A DNA stretch of 64,000 nt from Arthrobacter_E sp044748305 (GTDB lineage Bacteria; Actinomycetota; Actinomycetes; Actinomycetales; Micrococcaceae). Below, piece after piece: positions 1-7,450 of the stretch. Position 1 is the stretch's first letter, and every line of letters begins with the position of its first letter. Under the pieces are notes generated by a model. The model saw nothing but the letters and a program-made list of their open reading frames with translations, ran no database searches and had not been told where the DNA came from. The stretch is taken from positions 1 to 64,000 of the forward strand of contig NZ_JBIVFT010000004.1 of the NCBI RefSeq assembly GCF_044748305.1, in the 5' to 3' direction. The translations under genes were made by a program, and so were the position numbers.

Positions 1-141
1 GCCTCTCCACCCCCTCGATGCCCCCCCCCCGCATCACCCCCCCCCCCCCGGGGGCGCCCCCCCCCCCCCCGGGGCGGGGGGGGGGGGGCGCCCCCCCCCC
101 CCGGGGGCCCCCCCCCCCCCCCCCGGCACAGCGGACTCGGC
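1..141. repeat. Poly-C/poly-G block ending in a TAGCGGACTCGGC-type repeat
   Basis: Bases 19-124 are almost only runs of C and G, unlike any genuine coding or regulatory sequence here. They end at 130-141 in AGCGGACTCGGC, the same word that flanks the second poly-G/C block at 32660-32862 and the hairpin at 18196-18268. I infer an assembly or base-calling artefact over a structured intergenic repeat. No gene is supported here. Confidence 0.7.
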
Positions 142-201
142 GGGGAGAGTGGTTCACATTCGATGCTGCGCCGGGCCGGGCAAGCGGGGCAGGCGCCCGG
201 C

Positions 202-1359
202 TCAGCGGAACAAGGTCTTGGACAGCAGCGCGCCCAATTGGCCGGCCTCCGTCAGGAACCCGTCGTGACCGATCGGAGAGACGATCCGGTGCACCGGGAC
301 CTCTCCCGGGAGGGCCTCCGCCAGCGCCTCCGACTGAACGGGCAGGTAGAGCCTGTCACTTTCGACCGCGGCCAGGAAGAACTCCACCGGGCTCCCCGCG
401 AATGCTCCGCTCGCTCCCCCGCGACCCCGGCCGACGTCGTGACTCATGAGCGCTTCGGTCAGGGCGATGTAGCTGTTCGCGTCGAAGCGCTGAACCAGTT
501 TCCCGCCCTGATGATCCAGGTAGCTCTCCACCTGATAACGGCCGCGTTCGGCCAGCGCGGACGCGCTCAGCGGTTCCTCCCCGTCCTGAGGCTTCCGGCT
601 GAAACGCGCCTCCAGCTCGGCCTCGCTGCGGTAGGAGATGTGCGCGATCCGGCGGGCCAGGGCCAAACCGGCGTCCGGGGCCGCAGCACCGTAGTAGTCA
701 CCGCCGCGGAACTCCGGGTCCTGCCGGATGGCGAGCGTCTGGGCCTGTGCGAGGGCGATCTGTTCGGCGGTGCTGTGGCCGCCGACGGCGATCACTGCGC
801 ACTTGCGGACGCGCTCTGGGAAACCCGCGGCCCATTCCAGGGCCCGAGCACCTCCCATGGACCCGCCCACGACGGCGAACCACTGGCCGATGCCGAGCCG
901 GTCAGCGAGCCGGGCCTCGGCCGCGGCCGCGTCCCGCAGGGTCACGAAGGGGAAGCGGGATCCCCACGGCTTTCCGTCCGGGGCAGGACTCCCCGGGCCG
1001 GTGCTGCCGTTGCAGCCTCCGAGGATGTTCACCGCCACCACGAAGTAGCGGTCCGTGTCGATGGCCCGGCCGGGACCGACGAGCCCGTCCCACCAGCCCT
1101 CTTCCTCGGAGTCCCCCTGAGCGACATGAGTGCTGCCCGTCAAGGCGTGCTGGATCAGGACGGCGTTGCCGCCGTCGGCGTCGAGTGTCCCCCACGTCTC
1201 GTACGCGAGCGTCACATCAGGCAGCTTGCCCCCGGCTTCGAGACCCAGCGGACCGACCGAAAGGGCACGGACGACGCCGTCGTGGCCCGTCGTGGGGCTG
1301 GCCGGCGCCTGCGTGGCGCGCTGAGCGGCAGGGTGCGGGCGGGATGCAGCGATGGTCAT
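202..1359 (-). CDS. metX: Homoserine O-acetyltransferase
   Basis: The 385-residue alpha/beta-hydrolase transfers acetyl from acetyl-CoA to homoserine, the first committed step of methionine synthesis by direct sulfhydrylation. The nucleophile elbow GGSMGG places the catalytic Ser near residue 167, followed by Asp in VESDRLYLP near 335 and His in GHDGFL near 365. The oxyanion region QHALTGSTH near 70 and the NILGGCNGSTGP segment near 111 are typical of MetX. The length is normal for the family. A SAM riboswitch lies directly upstream and metY lies upstream on the same strand, so both genes belong to the SAM-repressed methionine pathway. The start follows AAGGAATAGA at a workable distance. Confidence 0.96.
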   Translation of the reverse strand: MTIAASRPHPAAQRATQAPASPTTGHDGVVRALSVGPLGLEAGGKLPDVTLAYETWGTLDADGGNAVLIQHALTGSTHVAQGDSEEEGWWDGLVGPGRAIDTDRYFVVAVNILGGCNGSTGPGSPAPDGKPWGSRFPFVTLRDAAAAEARLADRLGIGQWFAVVGGSMGGARALEWAAGFPERVRKCAVIAVGGHSTAEQIALAQAQTLAIRQDPEFRGGDYYGAAAPDAGLALARRIAHISYRSEAELEARFSRKPQDGEEPLSASALAERGRYQVESYLDHQGGKLVQRFDANSYIALTEALMSHDVGRGRGGASGAFAGSPVEFFLAAVESDRLYLPVQSEALAEALPGEVPVHRIVSPIGHDGFLTEAGQLGALLSKTLFR

Positions 1360-1377
1360 GAAGCCTCTATTCCTTGC

Positions 1378-1490
1378 GCTTGCCCAGGCCGGACGGCGAG
1401 GGCCGAGTCTTCACCCGGGGCACCCCACCGCAGGATGGAGGGTTGCCGGCCAGCAAACCGGGGTTTGACGCTGACACTCGTGACTCTTCG
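1378..1490 (-). promoter_or_regulatory. SAM-IV-type riboswitch upstream of metX
   Basis: Read on the minus strand, the region has GAGTC (1486-1482) able to pair with GACTC (1409-1405), enclosing GTGTCAGCGTCAAACCCCGG, GCTGGCCGGCAACC and GGTGGGGTGCCCCGGGTGA. This conserved core is that of the SAM-I/SAM-IV clan as found in actinomycetes upstream of met genes. The closely matching element before metY supports the call. Binding of S-adenosylmethionine would switch metX off. Confidence 0.85.
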
Positions 1491-1581
1491 TCCAGTCTAA
1501 AGGACACGAAACGGCACATTGCGAAGATGACGCTTCATGAGGAGTCATCTTCGGAACAATGTTCCAGCGGAATGCCGAACA

Positions 1582-1609
1582 GCCCGCCGATCCCGAAGAA
1601 TCGGCGGGC
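1582..1609 (-). terminator. Hairpin after metY
   Basis: A perfect 10-bp stem, GCCCGCCGAT with ATCGGCGGGC, has an 8-nt loop and sits 22 nt past the metY stop. There is no strong T-run. It separates metY from the metX riboswitch. Confidence 0.6.
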
Positions 1610-1630
1610 CGCTCCCGGCGGGAGAGGTGA

Positions 1631-2950
1631 TCAACGAGCGCCCTTCGCGGCGCGGAAGCCGGCGTCGAGGTCGGCGAGGATGTCGTCGATGTGCTCGATA
1701 CCCACGGCCAGGCGCACCAGGCCCGGCGTGACCCCGGCCGCCAGCTGCTCGGCTTCCCCGAGCTGCGCGTGCGTCGTGGAGGCCGGGTGGATCACGAGCG
1801 AGCGGACATCCCCGAGGTTCGCCACATGCGAGTGCAACTCCAGCGCGTCCACGAAAGCCTTGCCCGCCTCCAGGCCACCCGCGATTTCGAACGCGACCAC
1901 CGCGCCGATGCCATTGGGCCCGTACTTCCGTCCGCGCTCGAACCACGGGCTGCTCGGAAGCCCGGCGAACGCGACGCGCTCGACGTCGTCGCGGGCCTCA
2001 AGGAACTCGGCCACCTTCTGAGCGTTCTCCACGTGCCGCTCCACGCGGAGGCTGAGCGTCTCCAGCCCCTGGGCGATGAGGAAGGCATTGAAGGGGCTGA
2101 CAGCCGAACCGAGATCGCGCAGGAGCTGAACGCGGGCTTTGAGGATGTAGCTGAGGTTGGCGCCCAATGCGCCGTCCGCGCCGAGGTCCCGGGCATAGAC
2201 CAGACCGTTGTAGCTCGGGTCCGGGGTGTTGAAGCCCGGGAAACGCTCGGGGTCGGCAGCGAAGTCGAACTTGCCGGAGTCCACGATGACGCCCGCGATG
2301 GCCGCACCGTGCCCGCCGAGGTACTTCGTGGCGGAGTGGACCACGATGTCGGCGCCCCACTCCAACGGGCGGATCAGATACGGAGTGGCCAGAGTGTTGT
2401 CCACGACGAGCGGGACTCCGGACTCGTGAGCCACTGCCGAGACGCCTTCGATGTCCAGCACGTCCTGGCGTGGGTTGGAGACGACCTCCGCGAAGAACAG
2501 CTTGGTGTTCGGCTGAACTGCGGCACGCCACTGTTCCAGGTCGTCCGGGTCCTCCACGAAGGTCACCTGGATGCCGAACTTCTTCAGGGTGTTGGCGAGC
2601 AGATTGTAGGTTCCGCCATAGAGGCTGGGGCTCGCGACGACATGGTCGCCCGCCTCAGCGATGTTGAGGATCGCGAACGTCTCCGCGGCCTGACCGGAGC
2701 TCAGCAGAAGGGCGGCCAGGCCACCTTCCAGACTCGCGATCCGCTGCTCGACGGCGTCCTGCGTCGGGTTGCCGATCCGGGTGTAGATCGGTGCGAGTTC
2801 GGCGAGGGCGAAGCGGTTCGCGGCACTCTCGGCACTCGGGAAGACGAAGGAGGTGGTCTGGTAGATCGGCAGCGCCCGTGCCCCGGTGGCGGCGTCCGGT
2901 TCCTGACCGATGTGGATCTGGCGTGTTTCGAAGGACCAGTTGTTGCTCAT
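1631..2950 (-). CDS. metY: O-acetylhomoserine aminocarboxypropyltransferase (sulfhydrylase)
   Basis: This 439-residue PLP enzyme of the Cys/Met metabolism family makes homocysteine from O-acetylhomoserine and sulfide. The PLP lysine is in VVHSATKYLGGHG near residue 209. The N-terminal ETRQIHIGQEPDAATGARA and TRIGNPTQDAVEQR segments and the roughly 440-residue length fit MetY better than the shorter MetB or MetC. AAGGAAAGCC precedes the ATG. The gene follows its own SAM riboswitch and lies upstream of metX on the same strand. A cystathionine gamma-synthase activity cannot be fully excluded from sequence alone. Confidence 0.92.
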   Translation of the reverse strand: MSNNWSFETRQIHIGQEPDAATGARALPIYQTTSFVFPSAESAANRFALAELAPIYTRIGNPTQDAVEQRIASLEGGLAALLLSSGQAAETFAILNIAEAGDHVVASPSLYGGTYNLLANTLKKFGIQVTFVEDPDDLEQWRAAVQPNTKLFFAEVVSNPRQDVLDIEGVSAVAHESGVPLVVDNTLATPYLIRPLEWGADIVVHSATKYLGGHGAAIAGVIVDSGKFDFAADPERFPGFNTPDPSYNGLVYARDLGADGALGANLSYILKARVQLLRDLGSAVSPFNAFLIAQGLETLSLRVERHVENAQKVAEFLEARDDVERVAFAGLPSSPWFERGRKYGPNGIGAVVAFEIAGGLEAGKAFVDALELHSHVANLGDVRSLVIHPASTTHAQLGEAEQLAAGVTPGLVRLAVGIEHIDDILADLDAGFRAAKGAR

Positions 2951-3049
2951 GGCTTTCCTTAGATTTCAAGGGCCAGGTACGGTCTCCCCCACCATCGCTG
3001 GCGTCAGCCTGCCCGGAGGAAGGTAGACGGCGCCCACGGCCCGCGCTTG

Positions 3050-3160
3050 CGCACCGGCCTTGGCGCCGGTCCGCCTGGTCCTCACCCGGGGCACCCCGCC
3101 GCGGACGGAGGGTTGCCGGCCAGCAAGCCGGGGCTCAATGCTGGCACTCATGACCTGGAA
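3050..3160 (-). promoter_or_regulatory. SAM-IV-type riboswitch upstream of metY
   Basis: On the minus strand GGTC (3155-3152) can pair with GACC (3080-3077) around the conserved words ATGAGTGCCAGC, AGCCCCGGCTTGCTGGCCGG and GGGGTGCCCCGGGTGA. It is nearly identical in core to the element before metX and carries the typical CATGAGTGCCAGC opening. Expression-platform sequence runs from about 3050 to the metY start at 2950. Confidence 0.88.
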
Positions 3161-3290
3161 CCCAGAGTAGGGCGCGGCCCGTCGACGCGAAAAGGACGGC
3201 GTCACAATACGTCGCGGCGCCATGCCTCCGATCACCGGATGGGCACCTCTCCCCATTCCCACTTCAGCAATTCGGTGGGTAAATGTAGTA

Positions 3291-3311
3291 CATCTGCAAG
3301 ACATGCAGATG
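3291..3311 (+). other. Small hairpin in the leader of the secreted-protein gene
   Basis: CATCTGC and GCAGATG form a perfect 7-bp stem around a 7-nt loop, ending 22 nt before the ATG at 3334 and just upstream of the AAGGAG ribosome site. It may lie in the 5' untranslated region; its function is unknown. Confidence 0.35.
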
Positions 3312-3333
3312 CACCCATTCAAGGAGTTTGATC

Positions 3334-3798
3334 ATGAGCACCCGAATGAACCCCACTCCGAAACTGATCCGCCGGGCAACCGCCGCACTGGCGACCGCAG
3401 GCCTCGCCTTCGCGGGCCTCCTGGCCGCCAGCGCTCCGGCCGAAGCCGCGACCTACGGCAAGGCCGGCACGGTCGTCAAGCAGTGCACTGGGATCAAGAA
3501 ACAGAGCTGGACCTTGCCGGGCACCAAGGCGACCCTGCAGTACTGGTACTCCACCAAGAACGGTGGCACCTCTTGCGCCATGGTGTACGACAACGTCTCC
3601 GGCAAAAACACCATGTACGTCAGCCTCAGGCCGAAGACGGGCCAGGGATCCTTCGACTACGGCCTGTACGAGTACTACGCCGGCGGCGCACAGCTCACCA
3701 ATACAAAGGGCAAGTGCGTGTATGTCTACGCCGACATTTCGAAGACGAGATACTCGAAGGTCCTGGGCTTCAAGAGCGCCACCATCTGCAACAAGTGA
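3334..3798 (+). CDS. Small secreted protein of unknown function
   Basis: The 154-residue product has a clear Sec signal peptide: basic start MSTRMNPTPKLIRR, hydrophobic core ATAALATAGLAFAGLLAA and an APAEAA cleavage region near residue 38. The mature part of about 115 residues is rich in Tyr, Lys and Thr and holds four Cys, probably two disulfides. I do not recognise the fold. An in-frame TTG at 3328 would overlap the ribosome site, so the ATG at 3334, 7 nt after AAGGAG (3321-3326), is preferred. It is transcribed divergently from metY and ends at its own hairpin, so it is probably monocistronic. Confidence 0.8.
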   Translation: MSTRMNPTPKLIRRATAALATAGLAFAGLLAASAPAEAATYGKAGTVVKQCTGIKKQSWTLPGTKATLQYWYSTKNGGTSCAMVYDNVSGKNTMYVSLRPKTGQGSFDYGLYEYYAGGAQLTNTKGKCVYVYADISKTRYSKVLGFKSATICNK

Positions 3799-3836
3799 TC
3801 CGCAGGGTCTGCAACTGACCCGGACAACAACTCTAA

Positions 3837-3876
3837 GAGGGCTTCGGTGGCACGAAACAACGCCGCCGGAGCCCTC
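3837..3876 (+). terminator. Hairpin after the secreted-protein gene
   Basis: Arms 3837-3851 and 3862-3876 match at 13 of 15 positions around a 10-nt A-rich loop, 39 nt past the stop codon. There is no T-run. Confidence 0.6.
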
Positions 3877-3931
3877 GGCGCATTCCACTCGACCGCACAG
3901 AAAACCAGGCGTTCACAGCCTCCAGAGCTAG

Positions 3932-3950
3932 TTAGGCAACCCTAAGCTGA
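3932..3950. promoter_or_regulatory. Possible DtxR/IdeR-type iron box
   Basis: TTAGGCAACCCTAAGCTGA matches 14 of 19 positions of the DtxR/IdeR consensus by my count, including both TTAGG and CCTAA half sites at the correct 4-nt spacing. It lies 32 bp before the VOC-protein start, where a repressor would act. Confidence 0.45.
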
Positions 3951-3981
3951 GTGCCACGTCACAAAGTGCAAGGATGAAGCC

Positions 3982-4620
3982 ATGCGGATGGACCACGTTT
4001 CTTACGCCTGTGAAAGTGACGGCCTGGAGGCCACTGCAGAGCGCATTTCTGCCGCTCTAGGACTGCACGCGGTGCGCGGCGGGGTGCACCCCCGATTCGG
4101 CACGCGCAACATGATCTTCCCCCTGGCCGACCACAAGTACCTTGAGGTCGTGGAGGTCCTGAATCACCCCGCATCGGATAAGGCTCCCTTCGGCCAGGCC
4201 GTGCGCGCCCGCTCTGAAATGGGCGGTGGGTGGATGGGCTGGTGCGTCGCCGTGGACGACCTGGCCCCCTTCGAATCCCGGCTCGGCCGAGAGGCCGTAC
4301 CCGGCAATCGCAAGTTCCCGGACGGCCGGGAACTGATCTGGAAGCAGATCGGCATCCTGGGCCTCATCGCCGATCCCCAGGTCCCGTACATGCTCAAGTG
4401 GGACGGCGATCCCAGCCTGCACCCGTCCCTCGTCTACACCAGTGACGTCAAGGTCTCCAGCCTGACCATCGCCGGGTCCGCCCAGCGCGTCACGGAATGG
4501 CTCGGAGAGGAAGTCGGACATCCTCTCGAAGACGTCGCCGTCGAGTGGGTCGCCCCGCACGGCACCCCGGGCATCATGTCCGTGACCTTCGAGACAGCTC
4601 AGGGGCCGGTCACTCTCTGA
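3982..4620 (+). CDS. VOC-superfamily (glyoxalase-like domain) protein
   Basis: The 212-residue protein opens with MRMDHVSYACESDGLEATAE, the first beta-alpha unit of a vicinal-oxygen-chelate fold. It then has HPRFGTRNMIFPLADHKYLEVVEV, the usual His and Glu metal-ligand region of the Glyoxalase_3-like group. A second half with related strands starts near residue 95. The family includes dioxygenases, isomerases and resistance proteins, and the substrate cannot be named. AAGGA precedes the ATG at 8 nt. The gene stands alone between a secreted protein and a convergent operon, behind a possible iron box. Confidence 0.75.
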   Translation: MRMDHVSYACESDGLEATAERISAALGLHAVRGGVHPRFGTRNMIFPLADHKYLEVVEVLNHPASDKAPFGQAVRARSEMGGGWMGWCVAVDDLAPFESRLGREAVPGNRKFPDGRELIWKQIGILGLIADPQVPYMLKWDGDPSLHPSLVYTSDVKVSSLTIAGSAQRVTEWLGEEVGHPLEDVAVEWVAPHGTPGIMSVTFETAQGPVTL

Positions 4621-4636
4621 CCTCAGTCACCGCCGG

Positions 4637-4693
4637 AAAGGCCGGGAGAGCACGCCATCGGATCACTCCGGAGGGCGTGGTCTCCCGGCCTTT
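4637..4693. terminator. Bidirectional terminator between convergent genes
   Basis: Arms 4637-4656 and 4674-4693 match at 19 of 20 positions, with AAA and TTT at the outer ends, so it can act as an intrinsic terminator in both directions. It lies between the VOC gene and the carboxyltransferase gene. Confidence 0.85.
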
Positions 4694-4697
4694 CTCA

Positions 4698-6233
4698 TCA
4701 CTGCGCCCGGCGGTCTGAATCCGCCTCACCGGAAGCGGACGCGCCCGATTCGGAGACATCGGCCTCAAGCAAGGCCGCCACCGCCTGGGCCAGTCCTCTG
4801 AGAAGCCCCGGCCCCTCGGGCACCACCGCATCCACCAGACCGGCCTCCGCGAGCGCCGCAGCCGTGATGCCTTGGGATGCAGCCAGCCGCGAAGCACCCT
4901 CGAGGTCTCCTTGGACGATCAGACTGGCACCTTCGGGAGGAAGTGGTGCGAGCCACGCATCGGCTGCCGCGACGATCCGGTGGGTGGCGGCCAAGGCGAG
5001 CGCTCCCCCTCCGGTCCCCTCCCCCAGGAGGATCGCCACACTGGGCACCGTGAGCATCGTGAGCTCGGCGATGCAGTCCGCGATGGCCCCGGCGATGGCG
5101 TCCTCCTCCGCCCGGACCGACAGCTCAGCCCCCGGGGTGTCCACGACGGTCACCAACGGCAGGCCGAGTGCCTCCGCGAGCGCGATCCCGCGCCTCACCT
5201 GAGCCAGCCCTGCGACGTCGAGCACTGCACCATCGCGCTGTGCGGCACGGTCTTGAGCGACCACCACGACGGGACGTCCGTACAGTTCAGCGAGGAGGGT
5301 CACCGTGCTGGCGGAGCGTCGCCCCCGCCCGGTCCCGTGCAGACGGACGGTGCGCCCGAAGCCCGCGGCAAGCAGTTCGTCCAGCCCGGGCCGCTCCGGG
5401 TCACGGCTTCGGAGCACGCTGTCCCAGGGAGCCGATTCACCCGCGCGCTCCCTGCCGGGTGATGCGACGCTCTTGGCGACGTCAGAACCGCGCCGGACAC
5501 CTTGTCCCGCCAGGACGGTGAGGACGTCGCCCGCCAGGCGGCGGAATCCCGGGAGGTCAAGGACGGCGTCGACCGTCCCATGGTGCAGGAGATGTTCCGC
5601 GGTCTGGATCCCCGGCGGCATGGCTTCGCCTCGCAGCCCCTCGTAGACTTTCGGGCCGAGGAACCCGACCAAAGCCGCAGGCTCGGCCGCCGTGACGTGC
5701 CCCAGCGAACCCCAGGAGGCGAACACGCCTCCCGTGGTGGGATTCCGCAGGTACACCAGGTACGGCAGTCTCCTTTTCTTGTAACGGCTCAACGCGCGCG
5801 TGATGCGGGCCATCTGGAGGAACGCGGGGGTGCCTTCCTGCATGCGGGTGCCGCCCGACGCGGGGGCCGCGATGAGCGGCAGCCCTCGTCGTCCAGCGGA
5901 ATCGATCGCGGCGACGATCCGATCGGCGGTGCGCTCACCGATGGAGCCCCCGAGAAAGGCGAACTCACTGACGACGACGGCGACGGGATGGCCGCCGATG
6001 GCCCCCTCACCGGTGAGCACCGCCTCGTCCGAGCCGCTGCGTTCGCGGGCACGCTCCAAGGTGGCCGCGTAGGCCGCATCGTCGACTCCGCGCGGCGTGA
6101 CATCCCAGCTGACATGGCTGCCCGGGTCGAGCAGGGCGTCGATCAGCTCACGGGCACCCGGCCGTGGAGTCTGCGGCCGCTCGCGGGTCCCCTGCACGGT
6201 GAGAACTCCCGCGGCCCCGACGTCGTCCGTCAT
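4698..6233 (-). CDS. Fused AccD/AccA-type acyl-CoA carboxyltransferase
   Basis: The 511-residue protein joins a beta-type (AccD-like) half, residues about 25-250 with PASGGTRMQEGTPAFLQMAR and RNPTTGGVFASWGSLGH, to an alpha-type (AccA-like) half, about 270-490 with VVVVAQDRAAQRDG and LLGEGTGGGALALAATHRI. No cysteine zinc ribbon is visible at the N-terminus, and no biotin carrier or biotin carboxylase is nearby. It could work with a biotin subunit encoded elsewhere, or as a biotin-independent decarboxylase like MdcD/MdcE. It is the last gene of the amidase operon and overlaps the CoA-transferase gene by 4 bp, so its substrate is probably the acyl-CoA that gene makes. Confidence 0.8.
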   Translation of the reverse strand: MTDDVGAAGVLTVQGTRERPQTPRPGARELIDALLDPGSHVSWDVTPRGVDDAAYAATLERARERSGSDEAVLTGEGAIGGHPVAVVVSEFAFLGGSIGERTADRIVAAIDSAGRRGLPLIAAPASGGTRMQEGTPAFLQMARITRALSRYKKRRLPYLVYLRNPTTGGVFASWGSLGHVTAAEPAALVGFLGPKVYEGLRGEAMPPGIQTAEHLLHHGTVDAVLDLPGFRRLAGDVLTVLAGQGVRRGSDVAKSVASPGRERAGESAPWDSVLRSRDPERPGLDELLAAGFGRTVRLHGTGRGRRSASTVTLLAELYGRPVVVVAQDRAAQRDGAVLDVAGLAQVRRGIALAEALGLPLVTVVDTPGAELSVRAEEDAIAGAIADCIAELTMLTVPSVAILLGEGTGGGALALAATHRIVAAADAWLAPLPPEGASLIVQGDLEGASRLAASQGITAAALAEAGLVDAVVPEGPGLLRGLAQAVAALLEADVSESGASASGEADSDRRAQ

Positions 6234-7450
6234 CCGCGTCCCACCAACAGCTGGTCCAGCCAGGCCCTGACGCCCTCATCGTGTTCTCCGAGGCGCGGAG
6301 GCGCCGTGTGCTGGAGTCTGGTGGTCTCCGTGCCGTCCGGCTGGAAGTAACGCAGTGGCCCGCCGGGGACCTCAAGGTGTCCCAGAGTCGGGTGTTCCAT
6401 GCCCAGCAGGAGGTGCTGGCTACGGGTCTGTTCCCAGGCGAAGACCTCGTCCAGCGTGCGGACCTTTCCGGCCGGTACGCCTGCCTCCTCCAAGCGGCCG
6501 AGCAGTTCCTCGGAACCGTAAGCGGAGAAGGCGTCCTCGATCACGGCGATGAGCTCGTTCCGGTGTTCCACGCGTTGCGCATTGCCGTCCCAGCGCGGAT
6601 CGTCGCGGTCAAGACCGAACGCATCCGCGAAACGCTTCCACAGTCCTTCCGAGCCGACGGCGATCTGCACGGCGCCGTCGGCGCAGCGGAAGAGTCCGTA
6701 CGGTGCGATGGAGGGATGGTGATTTCCCTGGGCCTGCGGAACCTGTCCGCCGACCGTCCAGCGGGTCCCCTGGAAAGCGAGGACGCTCACGATCGAGGAG
6801 AGCAGCGAGGTCCTGACCACTTGTCCGCGTCCGGTCTGTTCCCGTTGCAGAAGCGCCGCCAGGACACCGTAGGCTCCGTGGATACCAGCAAGAACATCGC
6901 CGATCGGGACGCCGACCCGCTGCGGGTCATCGGGACCGGAGCCGGTGAGCGACATGAGGCCGGCCTCCCCCTGGGCGATCTGGTCGTAGCCGGCTCGTTG
7001 CCCTTCCGGGCCGTCATGCCCGAATCCACTGATGGACAGGATCACCAGCCGAGGATTCAGCTCTTCCAGGGTGACCGGATCGAAACCGAGCCGGTCGAGG
7101 GTTCCCGGACGGAAGTTCTCCACCAGCACATCCGCGCGGCGCAGCAGTTCGCGGAGCACACCCTTGTCGTCCTCGTCCTTCAGGTCCAGGGTGATGGATT
7201 CCTTGTTCCGGTTGCAGGACAGGAAGTAGGTCGACTCCCGGCCTCCCGCTGTGTCGATGAACGGGGGTCCCCAACCACGGGTGTCGTCTCCACCGGATGG
7301 ATTCTCCACCTTGATCACCCGGGCGCCGAGGTCACCCAGCATCATGCCGGCGTGAGGCCCAGCGAGGGCGCGGGACAGATCCACGACGAGGGTTCCCGTG
7401 AGCGGCCCCGGCTGCCCGTCAGAGGTCTGGGCCGGATTCGTCCCGCTCAT
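6230..7450 (-). CDS. Family III (CaiB/BaiF) CoA transferase
   Basis: The 406-residue protein has the family start LVVDLSRALAGPHAGMMLGD, then LGARVIKVENPSGGDDTRGW and YDQIAQGEAGLMSLTG. Such enzymes move CoA between carboxylic acids. At the place where formyl-CoA transferase has its catalytic Asp in SMQDAV, this protein reads SLLSSIV by eye alignment, so the Asp seems to be absent. It overlaps its neighbours by 4 bp on both sides. In context it should activate the acid released by the amidase, feeding the carboxyltransferase; the acid itself is unknown. Confidence 0.85.
   Translation of the reverse strand: MSGTNPAQTSDGQPGPLTGTLVVDLSRALAGPHAGMMLGDLGARVIKVENPSGGDDTRGWGPPFIDTAGGRESTYFLSCNRNKESITLDLKDEDDKGVLRELLRRADVLVENFRPGTLDRLGFDPVTLEELNPRLVILSISGFGHDGPEGQRAGYDQIAQGEAGLMSLTGSGPDDPQRVGVPIGDVLAGIHGAYGVLAALLQREQTGRGQVVRTSLLSSIVSVLAFQGTRWTVGGQVPQAQGNHHPSIAPYGLFRCADGAVQIAVGSEGLWKRFADAFGLDRDDPRWDGNAQRVEHRNELIAVIEDAFSAYGSEELLGRLEEAGVPAGKVRTLDEVFAWEQTRSQHLLLGMEHPTLGHLEVPGGPLRYFQPDGTETTRLQHTAPPRLGEHDEGVRAWLDQLLVGRG

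Noticed and set aside
18..449. Proline/glycine-rich open frame in the poly-C block
   Set aside because: It is made of homopolymer codons over a doubtful assembly region and the antisense of metX.
3328..3333. Upstream TTG start for the small secreted protein
   Set aside because: It lies directly against the AAGGAG ribosome site; the ATG at 3334 has correct spacing.
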